Positions 12,701-26,600 of a stretch of 64,000 bases of DNA are shown here, in pieces. Below the pieces are notes generated by a model. That model ran no database searches. It was not told where the DNA came from and saw only the letters and a list, made by a program, of their open reading frames with translations. Both the position numbers and the translations under genes were made by a program. Within the stretch, counting starts at the first letter, position 1, and each line of letters begins with the position of its first letter. The stretch covers positions 35,665,558 to 35,729,557 of the forward strand of contig CM049310.1 of the NCBI GenBank assembly GCA_026874595.1, in the 5' to 3' direction. Origin of the DNA: Sipunculus nudus. Lineage: Eukaryota > Annelida > Sipuncula > Golfingiida > Sipunculidae.

Positions 12701-15700
12701 CAAACTATACAAACAAACACACAGAAAGCCAAACACATTTTAGTCTTTCTCCATAAGAATCCAACTATGAATAATTTTTGGTATACTTTACCTGGTACGG
12801 TAGTCTGAGGACCATCTCTGTCAGCAGCTGAGGATACGCTTCAAACACATCACTGGCGTGACCTTTGACATACTGTCTCAGGAAAAACGGAGACATGTCC
12901 GGAGGTGAACTGGTCGGCTGAGGTTTCAGAAGTTGCCCACCCACCACAGTACCTTCCTGTAAATAATTATAATTTATTCATGAATATTAATGATTTCATC
13001 AGATATCTGATCCATTTTGAGATGTGAAGGCAGGATCATTTATGCCCGTTTGTAAACAAATCTCCTTCAAAGACCTGGTACTGGTGCTGACATCTGGCTA
13101 TGGGATTTGGTACTACGAGACAGACCTGGTGGACAGATATCAGTATTTGACTAAATTCTGGAGAAGACATGGCAGTGGCTGAGGTATGCTCTCTGAGAAC
13201 TATGTCTTAAACATTCCTTACATGTACTAGGCTATTCATGTTGAGCGTTGGATGATGAGTGCATGGCTAAACATTTGATTTTTTTTTTGCAACAACTAAG
13301 CTTGCAAAACTCTATGTCAGGGGAAACTGAATTCGACATCATGTAAACAATTGTTATAATGGTGCAAAGTGGTTCATCATGTAATAGAATTCTTTGTTGG
13401 TCTACAGTGGCAATCAATACATCAATATATTATGAACAAAATCGGTCTTCTATGGTACATTTTTGCCTGTTTGTATATCATGGTGCAGAGCCAGGCTACA
13501 TAACTGGTTTTCTCATTCTCCCAGTGGGTCCATACTTGTTCTGTTGGTTTAGGGGCGGTGGTGTAATGATTAAGGTGGCGGCTCATGATCTAGAGGTCAT
13601 GAGTTCTAATCCCAGTCAGACATTCCACTGTGCCAAAACCGTTTGGCAAAGACTCAACTGCATGTGTCCCTTTATCCATCCAGCAGTAGAAATATGTACC
13701 AGTGAATACTGGGAAGGTAACCTGTGATGGCCTAGAGTCCCATCCAAGAGGAGTTTAACCAAGAGTGTAATACCCCTAATGGTTTAACTCCTAAGTTGCT
13801 TAATGCTACAGAAACGGGAATAAGCTCCGGCCTGATGAGTAGGCTCGGGTGTAAAAGTCGAACAGACTTTACCTTTTTACCTTGTTCTGCTAGCAGTGAC
13901 TGAAAACAACCATCCTCCTCTAAATATTTTATATTAAAATGAGCAATGTATGTTCATACCTCTTCTTCAGGAAGTGTTTTCCAGTACTTCAGCAGAGTTT
14001 TCAGTATCTCCAGGCAGAGCTCGATCACATTGTTCTCTAACATGGCTCCAGCAGTGTGGGTGCTCACGAAAGATGATGTCTGAAAAACAGATTCACAGGT
14101 CTCAAAGCTCATGTGACCAACATCCAACAGCTCTTTTGTTTTTGTAAAAACAATTAATCCCCACTTGCTCATATTATCAGAAGTGCAAGTTCTGTAGTAA
14201 CACATAAAAAATATCCAGTAATTTTGGATTACCTTCAAGAAGTAACTTTTTGTAAGATTTTTGCAACTTTACATTCAATAATACCAAACACTATGAGTCA
14301 AACAAGTATAATTTTTAAATAAATGAGATCTGTCGTTCTTCATTAATATAAAATTCAAGAAAACTTACAACAGTGAATCATTCCAGGATAACTATTCATG
14401 ATTCTCATATTTGTACTAAGAACCCTGAAATAAAGCTATTTATATAAATATTTAAAAGACATGGGATATAGATACAGTTCTATAGATGTACCATGAAGCA
14501 AAACCACCAGCAGCATTAACTCACCTCTGTTGAAGGCTTGGTTCCGGCCTTGGTGCGAGACATCAATACACTTAGGAGCCTCATTGTGACCAGGACAACT
14601 TCATGCCGGGCTGTGCGACAATCAATGCTTCCAACATCCTGAATGTGTTTGATAAAACAAAACAATATATGACGCTGTGTACAGCAATATGTGATGTCCA
14701 CTGGTTTAAGTTTAGGGTCATTGTCTTCCTGGGTTATCAAAATCAACCCTAAAACAATCCTTCTTAATCTTTCATTAAAACTTTGAAAAAAATATGCAAG
14801 ATGATGAAATGATACATATAAAATCTTAAGGAGGTTTAGGTCCTATTTATGTGAAATTATGTTTCTGAAGGTTATTTAAACCCCCCCCCCCCCTTCCACA
14901 GGGTGGAGGATTAAAGGGGTTGATCAGTTTTTTTCTTTATTCATATTTGGGTTAAAATTTATTGTTCTTGGACCTTCTTAGTCCCCCACAAAAAGCTAAA
15001 CCATCAATCTCAATTTTTTTCCTTTTCTTTCTTTCTTGCGCCATTTTCTGTTTGCACCAGATCTCAAAAATGGCTCTATTTCAAAAGCTGAAACTGGGAC
15101 ATAATATCATTCCTAGGTGACAGATTAACACCTGATATTGATTTCTGATCATGACCTAATTCTGAAAGAATCACACTAGAAGCAAATCCCTGATTATCAC
15201 CCAGTTGCAGGCCTCGAGGAGGATGGGGTTCTGAAGGATTCCTTTAAAGATAAATGGGTTTTTAAGTATGAATGGTTAGAAATAAGCAGTTTCAAGATCA
15301 GGTTAATGTAAGCCGTGCATTTATGCCTGTGCATATGGTGATTGTAACCCTGTGTAAATGCAAGACAGCTGATCTTGTTAGAAAACATTTCCAGACAGTA
15401 TCAATTAAGAAAATTATTACCCCTTTTTCATCATTTTCCAATTGGGCAGTATTCTGCATGAATTAAAACTTCCCTTAGTTTCATTCAGTTTCTAATACAT
15501 AAACATATTTTATATGTCTATATATTAAAGGCTCTACAAAATCATGATATCCCTATGATTACTGCTAATATTCATATCATATATATTCATATATCATATA
15601 TACAATTACTGTTAATATTCACACCATTACCATGCCATTGTCAGGTGTACTTCAGTGATTTTACCTGCTATGGCATCGCCAGGTCTATTTTAATAATTTA

Positions 15701-18700
15701 ACTTGCTCTGGAATTGTCAGGTGTAATTTAATGATTTTACCTGCTATGGCATCATCAGGCGGATTTTAATGATTTTACCTGCTGTGGCACCATCAGTTTT
15801 ATTTTAATGATTTTACTTGCTCTGGAATTGTCAGAGTATTTTTATAATTTTACCTGCTGTGGCATCATCAGGTGTTTTTAAATGGTTTTACCTGCCGTGG
15901 CATTATCAGGTGTATTTTAATGATTTTACCTGCTGTGGTAGCTTGATCTCAGCCATCAAAGCTGTCAGCAGGGAGGTGAGCGCAGCCTTGTCTTTCTCTT
16001 CCTCACTGTCCAAGTCAGAGCTGAGCATCAGCAGTACCTGCAGTAACAACAGCATCATCAGTATCTTAGATTGAGTTATTATTACTCTCCATCATCATCA
16101 GTTTTTTAGCTACCACTCTAAAAAACTCTTCAGGCATAAAAAAATGGAAATAGTGATTTTACCAAACAAAATTCACCATACTGTAACCAACATTTTACAA
16201 CATGGTGCTGATGTTTAAATGACCAACAACATTATGACAAAGATGATGATGATGAGTCAATGGGGCTTTGTTGATACAAAAAAATCCTTTAGCATATGAC
16301 AAACACCAAACTGTTGATTAAAGCTACAATTATTGAATCATGCATGATACGTACAGTCGGTCCTGTTTAATTGAATATTGTATTTGTCAACAGATTATAT
16401 TCATTTAAGCAGGCTATTCAAATAAACTGGGTGTTAATCTTCAAGGTTGTAGCCGTCCCTATAATACTATGAATTGCCATCGGATATAGCTTGTGTGTGT
16501 TTCCCGTATTATTCAGATGTTCTGAATTATCCATTTTGGAATTTTTCATTTAATGATGTTTCAATACATTAGTTTTTTATATTTTATTTATTTATAATTT
16601 CTACACCTTCTATGGAAAAAATACTGTGTAATCATCTGTTTGGAATTATTATTGATAAAAACAATCTCACTACCAATGGCTAACAGCTTACAGATCACAT
16701 GAACATATCAAATGATATCAAAGATTTAATATGATTCCTCAAGGATTTTAATTTATCCTAAAACATTTTGTTTCAACTCAAGAAGTAAAGAATTACTTTG
16801 CATTCACCTGTTCATATATGTTATCTATGAAAAGTGATGCTGCAAAATGGCTGACAGCTTAAGTTTCACGTGAATGTGTCAAAGGTCATGAAGTTCAGGA
16901 AGATTCCTAAAAGATTTTGATTTTTGTAACATGTATTGTCTTCTTTTTTTACTTTAAAAATACTTTCTGCACGTTTACCTGTTCTTGTGTGGTCTTAAAA
17001 AAAAATAAAAAGATGTTTCTGGAAAACGTCATCCGTCCACCACCACTACTCAAAACCATTGTGAATACCACCCTACGCAATGTGCATGGCTGGCTGCATA
17101 CTGATCACGTGAATATGTCAAAGGTCAATAAGGTGAGAGGCCACATAAGGCCAGCAAAATACAGATTCATACTTCGAATTAACTATAAAAAACGAATTGA
17201 TACTGTTTTCCTAAAGGATGTTCTTATGTATTAAAAAAATGATTGACCGTATAGGTAATGCTCTCGAATGAAGACCATGTTTAAAGCATTTTCTGGTGTT
17301 TATAATGCAACCTACCCTGTGACAGTTTGTCCAGGGAGCACATGTAGAATTAAAGCATCAAACACACATTTACTTAAGCATGTAATCAAGGAGGGAAACC
17401 ATTTCAGCCGAGTCATATCAAAGGCTAATTAGAAGAAAGAGTGGTCAGTGGTTCATGAGGTAACCCTTCAAACCCGTCGGGTGAGCAACATCAAAGGCTA
17501 ATTAGCGCACTGGGCAATTAGCTGTCCGTAAGACCATTGTCGCTCATGAATATCCGGGATTGTCATGCATGATGGACGGATTTTTCTATACAATTACCCA
17601 GTATACATTAATCAGATATTCATATAAACAGAGAATTTTATTAAGAAGACATAGGACAAGGTTTTGGTTTTCATTATTTTATACAAAAATATAAAATGCA
17701 TGTCATGCATGATGGACAGATTTTTCTATACAATTACCCAGTATACATTAATCAGATATTCATATAAACAGAGAATTTTATTAAGAAGACATAGGACAAG
17801 GTTTTGGTTTTCATTATTTTATACAATTTAATGGGATATACATAATATGATATACATTTAAGCAGGACCGACTGTATATGTCAAATGACACTTTGATTAA
17901 TAATGCTTAAGAATTCAAAAATGATCTGATAACCATTTACCTTTCAAAAATGACAAATAAGAACATTAGACTGTAAAAGATAAAGATGAGTGACAGCACA
18001 CATGGTGCTTCTTGCTCACGTCTCACTTTTGCTTTAATGAATGTACACTCTGAAATATTCATTATTGATTCATTTGATCTCACTACCTCTGATGGTTATC
18101 AATCTAAACACTTAAATAAGTTACACTCTCAACCATTAGGCAGTAACAGAGTATGGCTGAGCATTTTCACATACAAAACACCAGCATCTACAACTGAACA
18201 GTAAAACAATGATGACCTTGTGAATTACCTGCATGAACGGGATGGCTCCAACACCTCCCACCACATGTATCTCTGGTAGATACTTGAGCATGTGATCCAG
18301 CATCAGTAGTCGGAGGGTGTGGAGTCTCACGCCGCTGTCTATCTCAGCTTGAGTCTCAGCCTCCTGGACCTCTCCCTCGGGCAGGATAGACCCGCTTGGT
18401 GCGCCCACACTGCTTGTTTCACTGCGTGCCCCAGTGGTGGCTGATTCTGCAGCGCCATCCCCGTACAGACTGCTACGACCACTCACTACATTGAAATCAA
18501 AAGATTAAGTATAACATAATAAAACCACAGGGTAACATAAATCCGTTGTTATTATATAGAACATTATGAAATCATGATGGCAACCAAGAGATAAGCCACT
18601 TGCTTTCAGTGAGTAGGTAACGTTAAGGAGGTCCTTTTACTTAATGTGGTGTCAGAACTATTATTTTATTTTCATTATTTGTCTTTTTTGGTCTCCTGAA

Positions 18701-20630
18701 GCACAGTTAAGGAGAAATAGTTGTGATGACCCTATGCCAAACTCAAAGGATACATCATGAGTAATATCATACCAGGTAAGTTTGAATAGTATTATAATGC
18801 TGAACCCTGTTAAAATATAAACTCCCAGGATATTTTGTCCAAATCAATCAATAGACAGATTAAAAGTTTGAAGCCAAAATGACAATGAATGTACCCAGCT
18901 CTGTTGGCTGGATTGACAAGAAGTAAACTGTATATAGTACACAAAAGAAAAGTACCATTGTGTTCTCCAGAAATTGATTCAATGGCACTGCCTCCACTTT
19001 CTGAGCCCGCACTTCCACCATGTTCAGCTGGTGAGGTACGAAGTGTTGACCCATCAGTCGCAGCTGTACTACCAACCTCATCATCGCTACCCGGGGCCGA
19101 AGCCGTGGTGTCTGACAAATGACCTTCACCTAGAGACGAAGGCCCCTGACCCTGTATACCAAGCTGTAATCCCTGTAGGTTCAGTCCACTTCCCTGTCCA
19201 GCCTAGATTGAGAAAGCAGAGGATCAAAGTCAAAGGTTTTAAAAGGTTTTCATGCGTTAGTTTCAATATGAAGGAACTCCACTGAGATGTTTAACATCAT
19301 GCATTACTAAAAACAAAACACATTCAGTCATTCTGAAGAGAACAGGATTTGTAAACAAAATTATTGTCTCTTGTTAACATATGCTGCATCATCCGTACTA
19401 ATGGTTAATAGCAAAATTGGCTTGTTAGCCTTATCAAAGTGCTAAATGAGGGTATGTTAAAGTTGGAAATGGTTAGAAAAACAACGCATGTTAGAATATT
19501 GATCTTTTCATATCCATGCAAATTAACTCTTAAATAATTTAGATGGAACAGTTTACTTAGTTGAGTTGGAAAAACAACAAGCAGTAGCTGTATCTATTCA
19601 GAACTTGTTAGAATGGGGAAGAAAGCTGAGAAAATTTCTATGGCCCTGCGTGAAAGATGTATTATGTGTGATATGATGAGAAATCAATGGTGATCCCACA
19701 GGCCTTCATAACATCTTTATCACATGTTTACATACCTGACAGTCACATGGGTTTAGATATACCAAAATGTAAGTGACCATGAGAAGGCTCTGTCGGAATA
19801 TCACCAGGCTGATTAAGTCCAATCAGCTCTGATAGTCTTTCTCCAAGCCCAGAGAGTAAATAAAACATCCAAGCCAGTCACTCATCTTTAGGTTTATCTT
19901 GAACCATGAGCCTATATTGAGTTTTTTAACAAGTACAAGGGGAGCTTTCAAGCATGTGGTATTTCAAAACACAGTAACTTGTTGAATTCCTTTATACTCT
20001 TGTGAAACTAGCAAAGCTACATTTCCAGATCTCTTATATCATTACTAAATGCATAAAAAACATAAATAGATATCATTAAATTTATCTGTTCCCTATTCAT
20101 ATTTCCATGTCTATCCTGGTATTTCCATTTCTATTTCTGGTTGATAAATATGCACATACTAAAAAAAACACCTGGAATTCTCAAAAATTATTCCGAATCT
20201 AATCAATTCAGTAAGAGCTTAAGCCTGATGTAGGAAGGAAAAGATACAGAAGGGTAGCCTTATCCTCTCCATGATGAAACTCTGCTACACTTTTTGGAGA
20301 ATATATTGTATTTTATCAGAAGAATGTAATTCCAAATGACTGAGTTACTGGGATTGGCCTTAACCTGATGGGCATTGCCACAGTTATTTATGCCACAACA
20401 CAGAATGTAAGCCTTATGAGACAGTCCTAAATGCTCTGGATACCCAAATGCTTTTCCATACAGGAATAATTCTAAATTTGAAAGCTACTGATTTGGTATA
20501 TTTCTGGAAGTGTAACTCATTGTATTTATGTTCTTTGCTAGAACTAATACATATATTACCTTTACTTGAAGCAACTGCCTTTGGTGTTCATTATGTTTTC
20601 CCACACAACTTCTCTCTAAATACAGCATGT

Positions 20631-20675
<45 letters not shown>

Positions 20676-23600
20676 GGGGTAGCAACATCTAAACATTATT
20701 TGACAGGGACCTTACAGGGACTTTATATAGTGACCATGTTGTCTTTGGGGACAACCTTCAGAAACAGGACAATGAATACATTTAATAATACTAAAGGAGC
20801 CCACCCTTAGTACCTGGAGTCACCTTTACCGTGTGAATATAATTTTTTTTGTGGGGTTAAGGATAATATATTTGTCTTGGGAGACAACAGAAATTACAAT
20901 AATATATTAGTCTTTAAGGACATTACTTAGCTCTGCTGCTAGTATTCTGCTTGACTCTCTGCCTGTCTTGGGTATTTTTTTACCCAACACCTATTGGGGT
21001 TTCACTCACATATAACAATCACTTATCATATTTGCTAAATGAAAGAATCTTCAATGATGCATATAACTAGCCTTTCCTAAGGTGGAATAGTTCTAAATGC
21101 CTCAGATATATATTGATTCAGATAATGTTTCCTTTATGGAACTGGACAATTCTAAATGCTCCAAATGGTCTATAGTGCCATAGATTATCTATCCTTCATA
21201 AAAAGGGACATTTCTAAATGCCATAAATGCTCTATATTGTCTCAAATTATCTGCCTTTCACAAAATGGGACAGTTCTATTTCAAAATGCCTTCAGTACTC
21301 AAAATTGCTTTAGTGTATTTACCTTCCATCAAATGGGACAATTCCAGATGCCAAAAGTGCTCTAAAATGCATTGTTTTGGCTTATTTACCATTCATCACA
21401 TGGGAGAGTTCTAGACCTAAATGCCTCAAGTACTCAAACTGCCTTGGTTTATTTAATGTTCATCATATAGAACAATTCTAAATGTAAAAATGTTATAGTT
21501 TTGTCTCAGATTATATATTCCTCATCCAACTGAACAGTTCTAAATGCCTCAGATACCCATAATACCTAACATTTTATTACCTTTCAGCAAAATGGGACAG
21601 TTCTAAATGCCTCAAGTACTCAACATTGTCTCTGCTTCCTAACCTTCTTAAAAGGGACCTCAGAATATCTACCCTTTATCAAATGGGACATTTCTGAATG
21701 TCTCAAGTACTTGACACTGTCATGCCATTTACCTTCCATTAAATGGGACCTCGGGGTATCCATCTTTTGTCAAATGGAACGATTCTAAATGCCTCAAGTA
21801 CTCAAAATTGCTTTGGCTTATTTACCTTCCATAAAACGGGAAAACTCTAAATGCCTGAATTGCTGAATAGCTCAAAATTGCATTTCCCTATCTTATTTAC
21901 CATTCATCACATGGGAGAGTTCTATTTCAAAATGCCTCAAGTACTCAAACTGCCTTTGTTTCTTTAATATGAATCACATGGAACAATTCTAAATGTAAAA
22001 GATGTTACATTTTTATCTCAGATTATATATTCTTCATCCAACTGAACAGTTCTAAATGCCTCAGATACCCATAATACCTAACATTTTATTACCTTTCAAC
22101 AAAATGGGACAGTTCTAAATGCCTCAAGTACTCAACATTGTCTCTGCTTCCTAACCTTCTTAAAAGGGACCTCAGAATATCTACCCTTTATCAAATGGGA
22201 CATTTCTGAATGTCTCAAGTACTTGACACTGTCATGCCATTTACCTTCCATTAAATGGGACCTCAGGGTATCCACCTTTTGTCAAATGGAACGATTCTAA
22301 ATGCCTCAAGTACTCAAAATTGCTTTGGCTTATTTACCTTCCATAAAACGGGAAAACTCTACATGCCTGAATTGCTGAATAGCTCAAAATTGCATTTCCC
22401 TATCTTATTTACCATTCATCACATGGGAGAGTTCTAGACCTAAATGCCTCAAGTACTCAAACTGCCTTGGTTTATTTAATGTTCATCATATAGAACAATT
22501 CTAAATGTAAAAATGTTATAGTTTTGTCTCAGATTATATATTCCTCATCCAACTGAACAGTTCTAAATGCCTCAGATACCCATAATACCTAACATTTTAT
22601 TACCTTTCAGCAAAATGGGACAGTTCTAAATGCCTCAAGTACTCAATATTGTCTCTGCTTCCTAACCTTCTTAAAAGAGACCTCAGAATATCTACCCTTT
22701 ATCAAATGGGACATTTCTGAATGTCTCAAGTACTTGACACTGTCATGCCATTTACCTTCCATTAAATGGGACCTCGGGGTATCCATCTTTTGTCAAATGG
22801 AACTATTCTAAATGCCTCAAGTACTCAAAATTGCTTTGGCTTATTTACCTTCCATAAAACGGGAAAACTCTAAATGCCTGAATTGCTGAATAGCTCAAAA
22901 TTGCATTTCCCTATCTTATTTACCATTCATCACATGGGAGAGTTCTAGACCTAAATGCCTCAAGTACTCAAACTGCCTTGGTTTATTTAATGTTCATCAT
23001 ATAGAACAATTCTAAATGTAAAAATGTTATAGTTTTGTCTCAGATTATATATTCCTCATCCAACTGAACAGTTCTAAATGCCTCAGATACCCATAATACC
23101 TAACATTTTATTACCTTTCAGCAAAATGGGACAGTTCTAAATGCCTCAAGTACTCAATATTGTCTCTGCTTCCTAACCTTCTTAAAAGGGACCTCAGAAT
23201 ATCTACCCTTTATCAAATGGGACATTTCTGAATGTCTCAAGTACTTGACACTGTCATGCCATTTACCTTCCATTAAATGGGACCTCGGGGTATCCACCTT
23301 TTGTCAAATGGAACGATTCTAAATGCCTCAAGTACTCAAAATTGCTTTGGCTTATTTACCTTCCATAAAACGGGAAAACTCTAAATGCCTGAATTGCTGA
23401 ATAGCTCAAAATTGCATTTCCCTATCTTATTTACCATTCATCACATGGGAGAGTTCTAGACCTAAATGCCTCAAGTACTCAAACTGCCTTGGTTTATTTA
23501 ATGTTCATCATATAGAACAATTCTAAATGTAAAAATGTTATAGTTTTGTCTCAGATTATATATTCCTCATCCAACTGAACAGTTCTAAATGCCTCAGATA

Positions 23601-26600
23601 CCCATAATACCTAACATTTTATTACCTTTCAGCAAAATGGGACAGTTCTAAATGCCTCAAGTACTCAATATTGTCTCTGCTTCCTAACCTTCTTAAAAGG
23701 GACCTCAGAATATCTACCCTTTATCAAATGGGACATTTCTGAATGTCTCAAGTACTTGACACTGTCATGCCATTTACCTTCCATTAAATGGGACCTCGGG
23801 GTATCCACCTTTTGTCAAATGGAACGATTCTAAATGCCTCAAGTACTCAAAATTGCTTTGGCTTATTTACCTTCCATAAAACGGGAAAACTCTAAATGCC
23901 TGAATTGCTGAATAGCTCAAAATTGCATTTCCCTATCTTATTTACCATTCATCACATGGGAGAGTTCTAGACCTAAATGCCTCAAGTACTCAAACTGCCT
24001 TGGTTTATTTAATGTTCATCATATAGAACAATTCTAAATGTAAAAATGTTATAGTTTTGTCTCAGATTATATATTCCTCATCCAACTGAACAGTTCTAAA
24101 TGCCTCAGATACCCATAATACCTAACATTTTATTACCTTTCAGCAAAATGGGACAGTTCTAAATGCCTCAAGTACTCAATATTGTCTCTGCTTCCTAACC
24201 TTCTTAAAAGGGACCTCAGAATATCTACCCTTTATCAAATGGGACATTTCTGAATGTCTCAAGTACTTGACACTGTCATGCCATTTACCTTCCATTAAAT
24301 GGGACCTCGGGGTATCCATCTTTTGTCAAATGGAACGATTCTAAATGCCTCAAGTACTCAAAATTGCTTTGGCTTATTTACCTTCCATAAAACGGGAAAA
24401 CTCTAAATGCCTGAATTGCTGAATAGCTCAAAATTGCATTTCCCTATCTTATTTACCATTCATCACATGGGAGAGTTCTAGACCTAAATGCCTCAAGTAC
24501 TCAAACTGCCTTGGTTTATTTAATGTTCATCATATAGAACAATTCTAAATGTAAAAATGTTATAGTTTTGTGCCAGATTATATATTCCTCATCCAACTGA
24601 ACAGTTCTAAATGCCTCAGATACCCATAATACCTAACATTTTATTACCTTTCAGCAAAATGGGACAGTTCTAAATGCCTCAAGTACTCAATATTGTCTCT
24701 GCTTCCTAACCTTCTTAAAAGGGACCTCAGAATATCTACCCTTTATCAAATGGGACATTTCTGAATGTCTCAAGTACTTGACACTGTCATGCCATTTACC
24801 TTCCATTAAATGGGACCTCGGGGTATCCATCTTTTGTCAAATGGAACGATTCTAAATGCCTCAAGTACTCAAAATTGCTTTGGCTTATTTACCTTCCATA
24901 AAACGGGAAAACTCTAAATGCCTGAATTGCTGAATAGCTCAAAATTGCATTTCCCTATCTTATTTACCATTCATCACATGGGAGAGTTCTATTTCAAAAT
25001 GCCTCAAGTACTCAAACTGCCTTTGTTTCTTTAATATGAATCACATGGAACAATTCTAAATGTAAAAGATGTTACATTTTTATCTCAGATTATATATTCT
25101 TCATCCAACTGAACAGTTCTAAATGCCTCAGATACCCATAATACCTAACATTTTATTACCTTTCAACAAAATGGGACAGTTCTAAATGCCTCAAGTACTC
25201 AACATTGTCTCTGCTTCCTAACCTTCTTAAAGGGACCTCAGAATATCTACCCTTTATCAAATGGGACATTTCTGAATGTCTCAAGTACTTGACACTGTCA
25301 TGCCATTTACCTTCCATTAAATGGGACCTCGGGGTATCCACCTTTTGTCAAATGGAACGATTCTAAATGCCTCAAGTACTCAAAATTGCTTTGGCTTATT
25401 TACCTTCCATAAAACGGGAAAACTCTAAATGCCTGAATTGCTGAATGGCTCAAAATTGCATTTCCCTATCTTATTTACCATTCATCACATGGGAGAGTTC
25501 TATTTCAAAATGCCTCAAGTACTCAAACTGCCTTTGTTTCTTTAATATGAATTACATGGAACAATTCTAAATGTAAAAGATGTTACATTTTTATCTCAGA
25601 TTATATATTCTTCATCCAACTGAACAGTTCTAAATGCCTCAGATACCCATAATACCTAATATTTTATTACCTTTCAACAAATGGGACAGTTCTAAATGCC
25701 TCAAGTACTCAACGTTACCTTAGCTTATTTACCTTTCATTAAATGGAACCTCAGTTTAAATAAATCTACATATCATCATATGAGACAGTTCTAAATGCCT
25801 CAGATGCTCTATATTGCCTCAGATTATTAACCTGGTCTTGCAGACTAAGGGGGACAGTTCTAAATGCCTCAGATGCTCTATATTGCCTCAGATTATTTAC
25901 CTGGTCTTGCAGACTAAGGGCAATAGCCAGCTCAACCATGGCCTCATCGTCAGCATCAGGTGGTATATCCAGTAACGGCGGGAAATTTCCTCCGCCATCC
26001 AGAAGAGCCTCGAGCGGGCTGGGCTGAGGAGGCGGAGCATTCACCACAGGTGGTCCAAGAACCATGGACTCAGGGGGGTCCTGTGGCAGCAAAACAAACC
26101 AACAAACCACACTCAAAAACGCAACTCAAGATGGTTAATATACTTAGTCTGGAAACACTATAATCTGTTCCACACCATCAGGTATAATGAGCGTGTAACA
26201 ATTCATTATACTGTGATTTGACACATATGTTGATACTTCACCAAAAATACTATACATACACGTAGTATTTAAGTTCAGAGTCCCAAGCTGTTACTCTTCT
26301 TTATTCAAGTTTGTCATGCCACTGCCTCCAAAGTTCAGGAACAACTAGAATCCGCTTTGTTCTTACAGAAGCAATAACAGATATCTCCCCACCCCCCGAC
26401 CCCCCCCCCTCCCCCCAAAATTTGAGGAAAAAATATGCACAATATCAAAACTTATGGCAGTAATAGAAACATATGAATCCATAGATTTGACCTGAAAGAT
26501 CAAACTTTGTGGAAACAACCCGTGTGAGAAATTTGAGGGAAAAACCTCCAGTACATAAAAAGATTTCACTGTTTAAAAATATTAAATCATGCTTCTCTCA

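Noticed and set aside
13544-13620. A functional tRNA gene
   Set aside because: Boxes A and B are present but the arms do not pair as a tRNA and the sequence continues into a SINE body with target duplications.
20448-20810. 120-codon plus-strand frame with a Leu/Ser repeat
   Set aside because: Produced by the CT microsatellite. No start context, motif or splice evidence.
21156-25341. Short reading frames and a CRISPR-like look in the 21-25.7 kb repeats
   Set aside because: The repeats are head-to-tail 511-bp units of diverged monomers with no constant repeat plus unique spacers. The frames are simply repeat translations.
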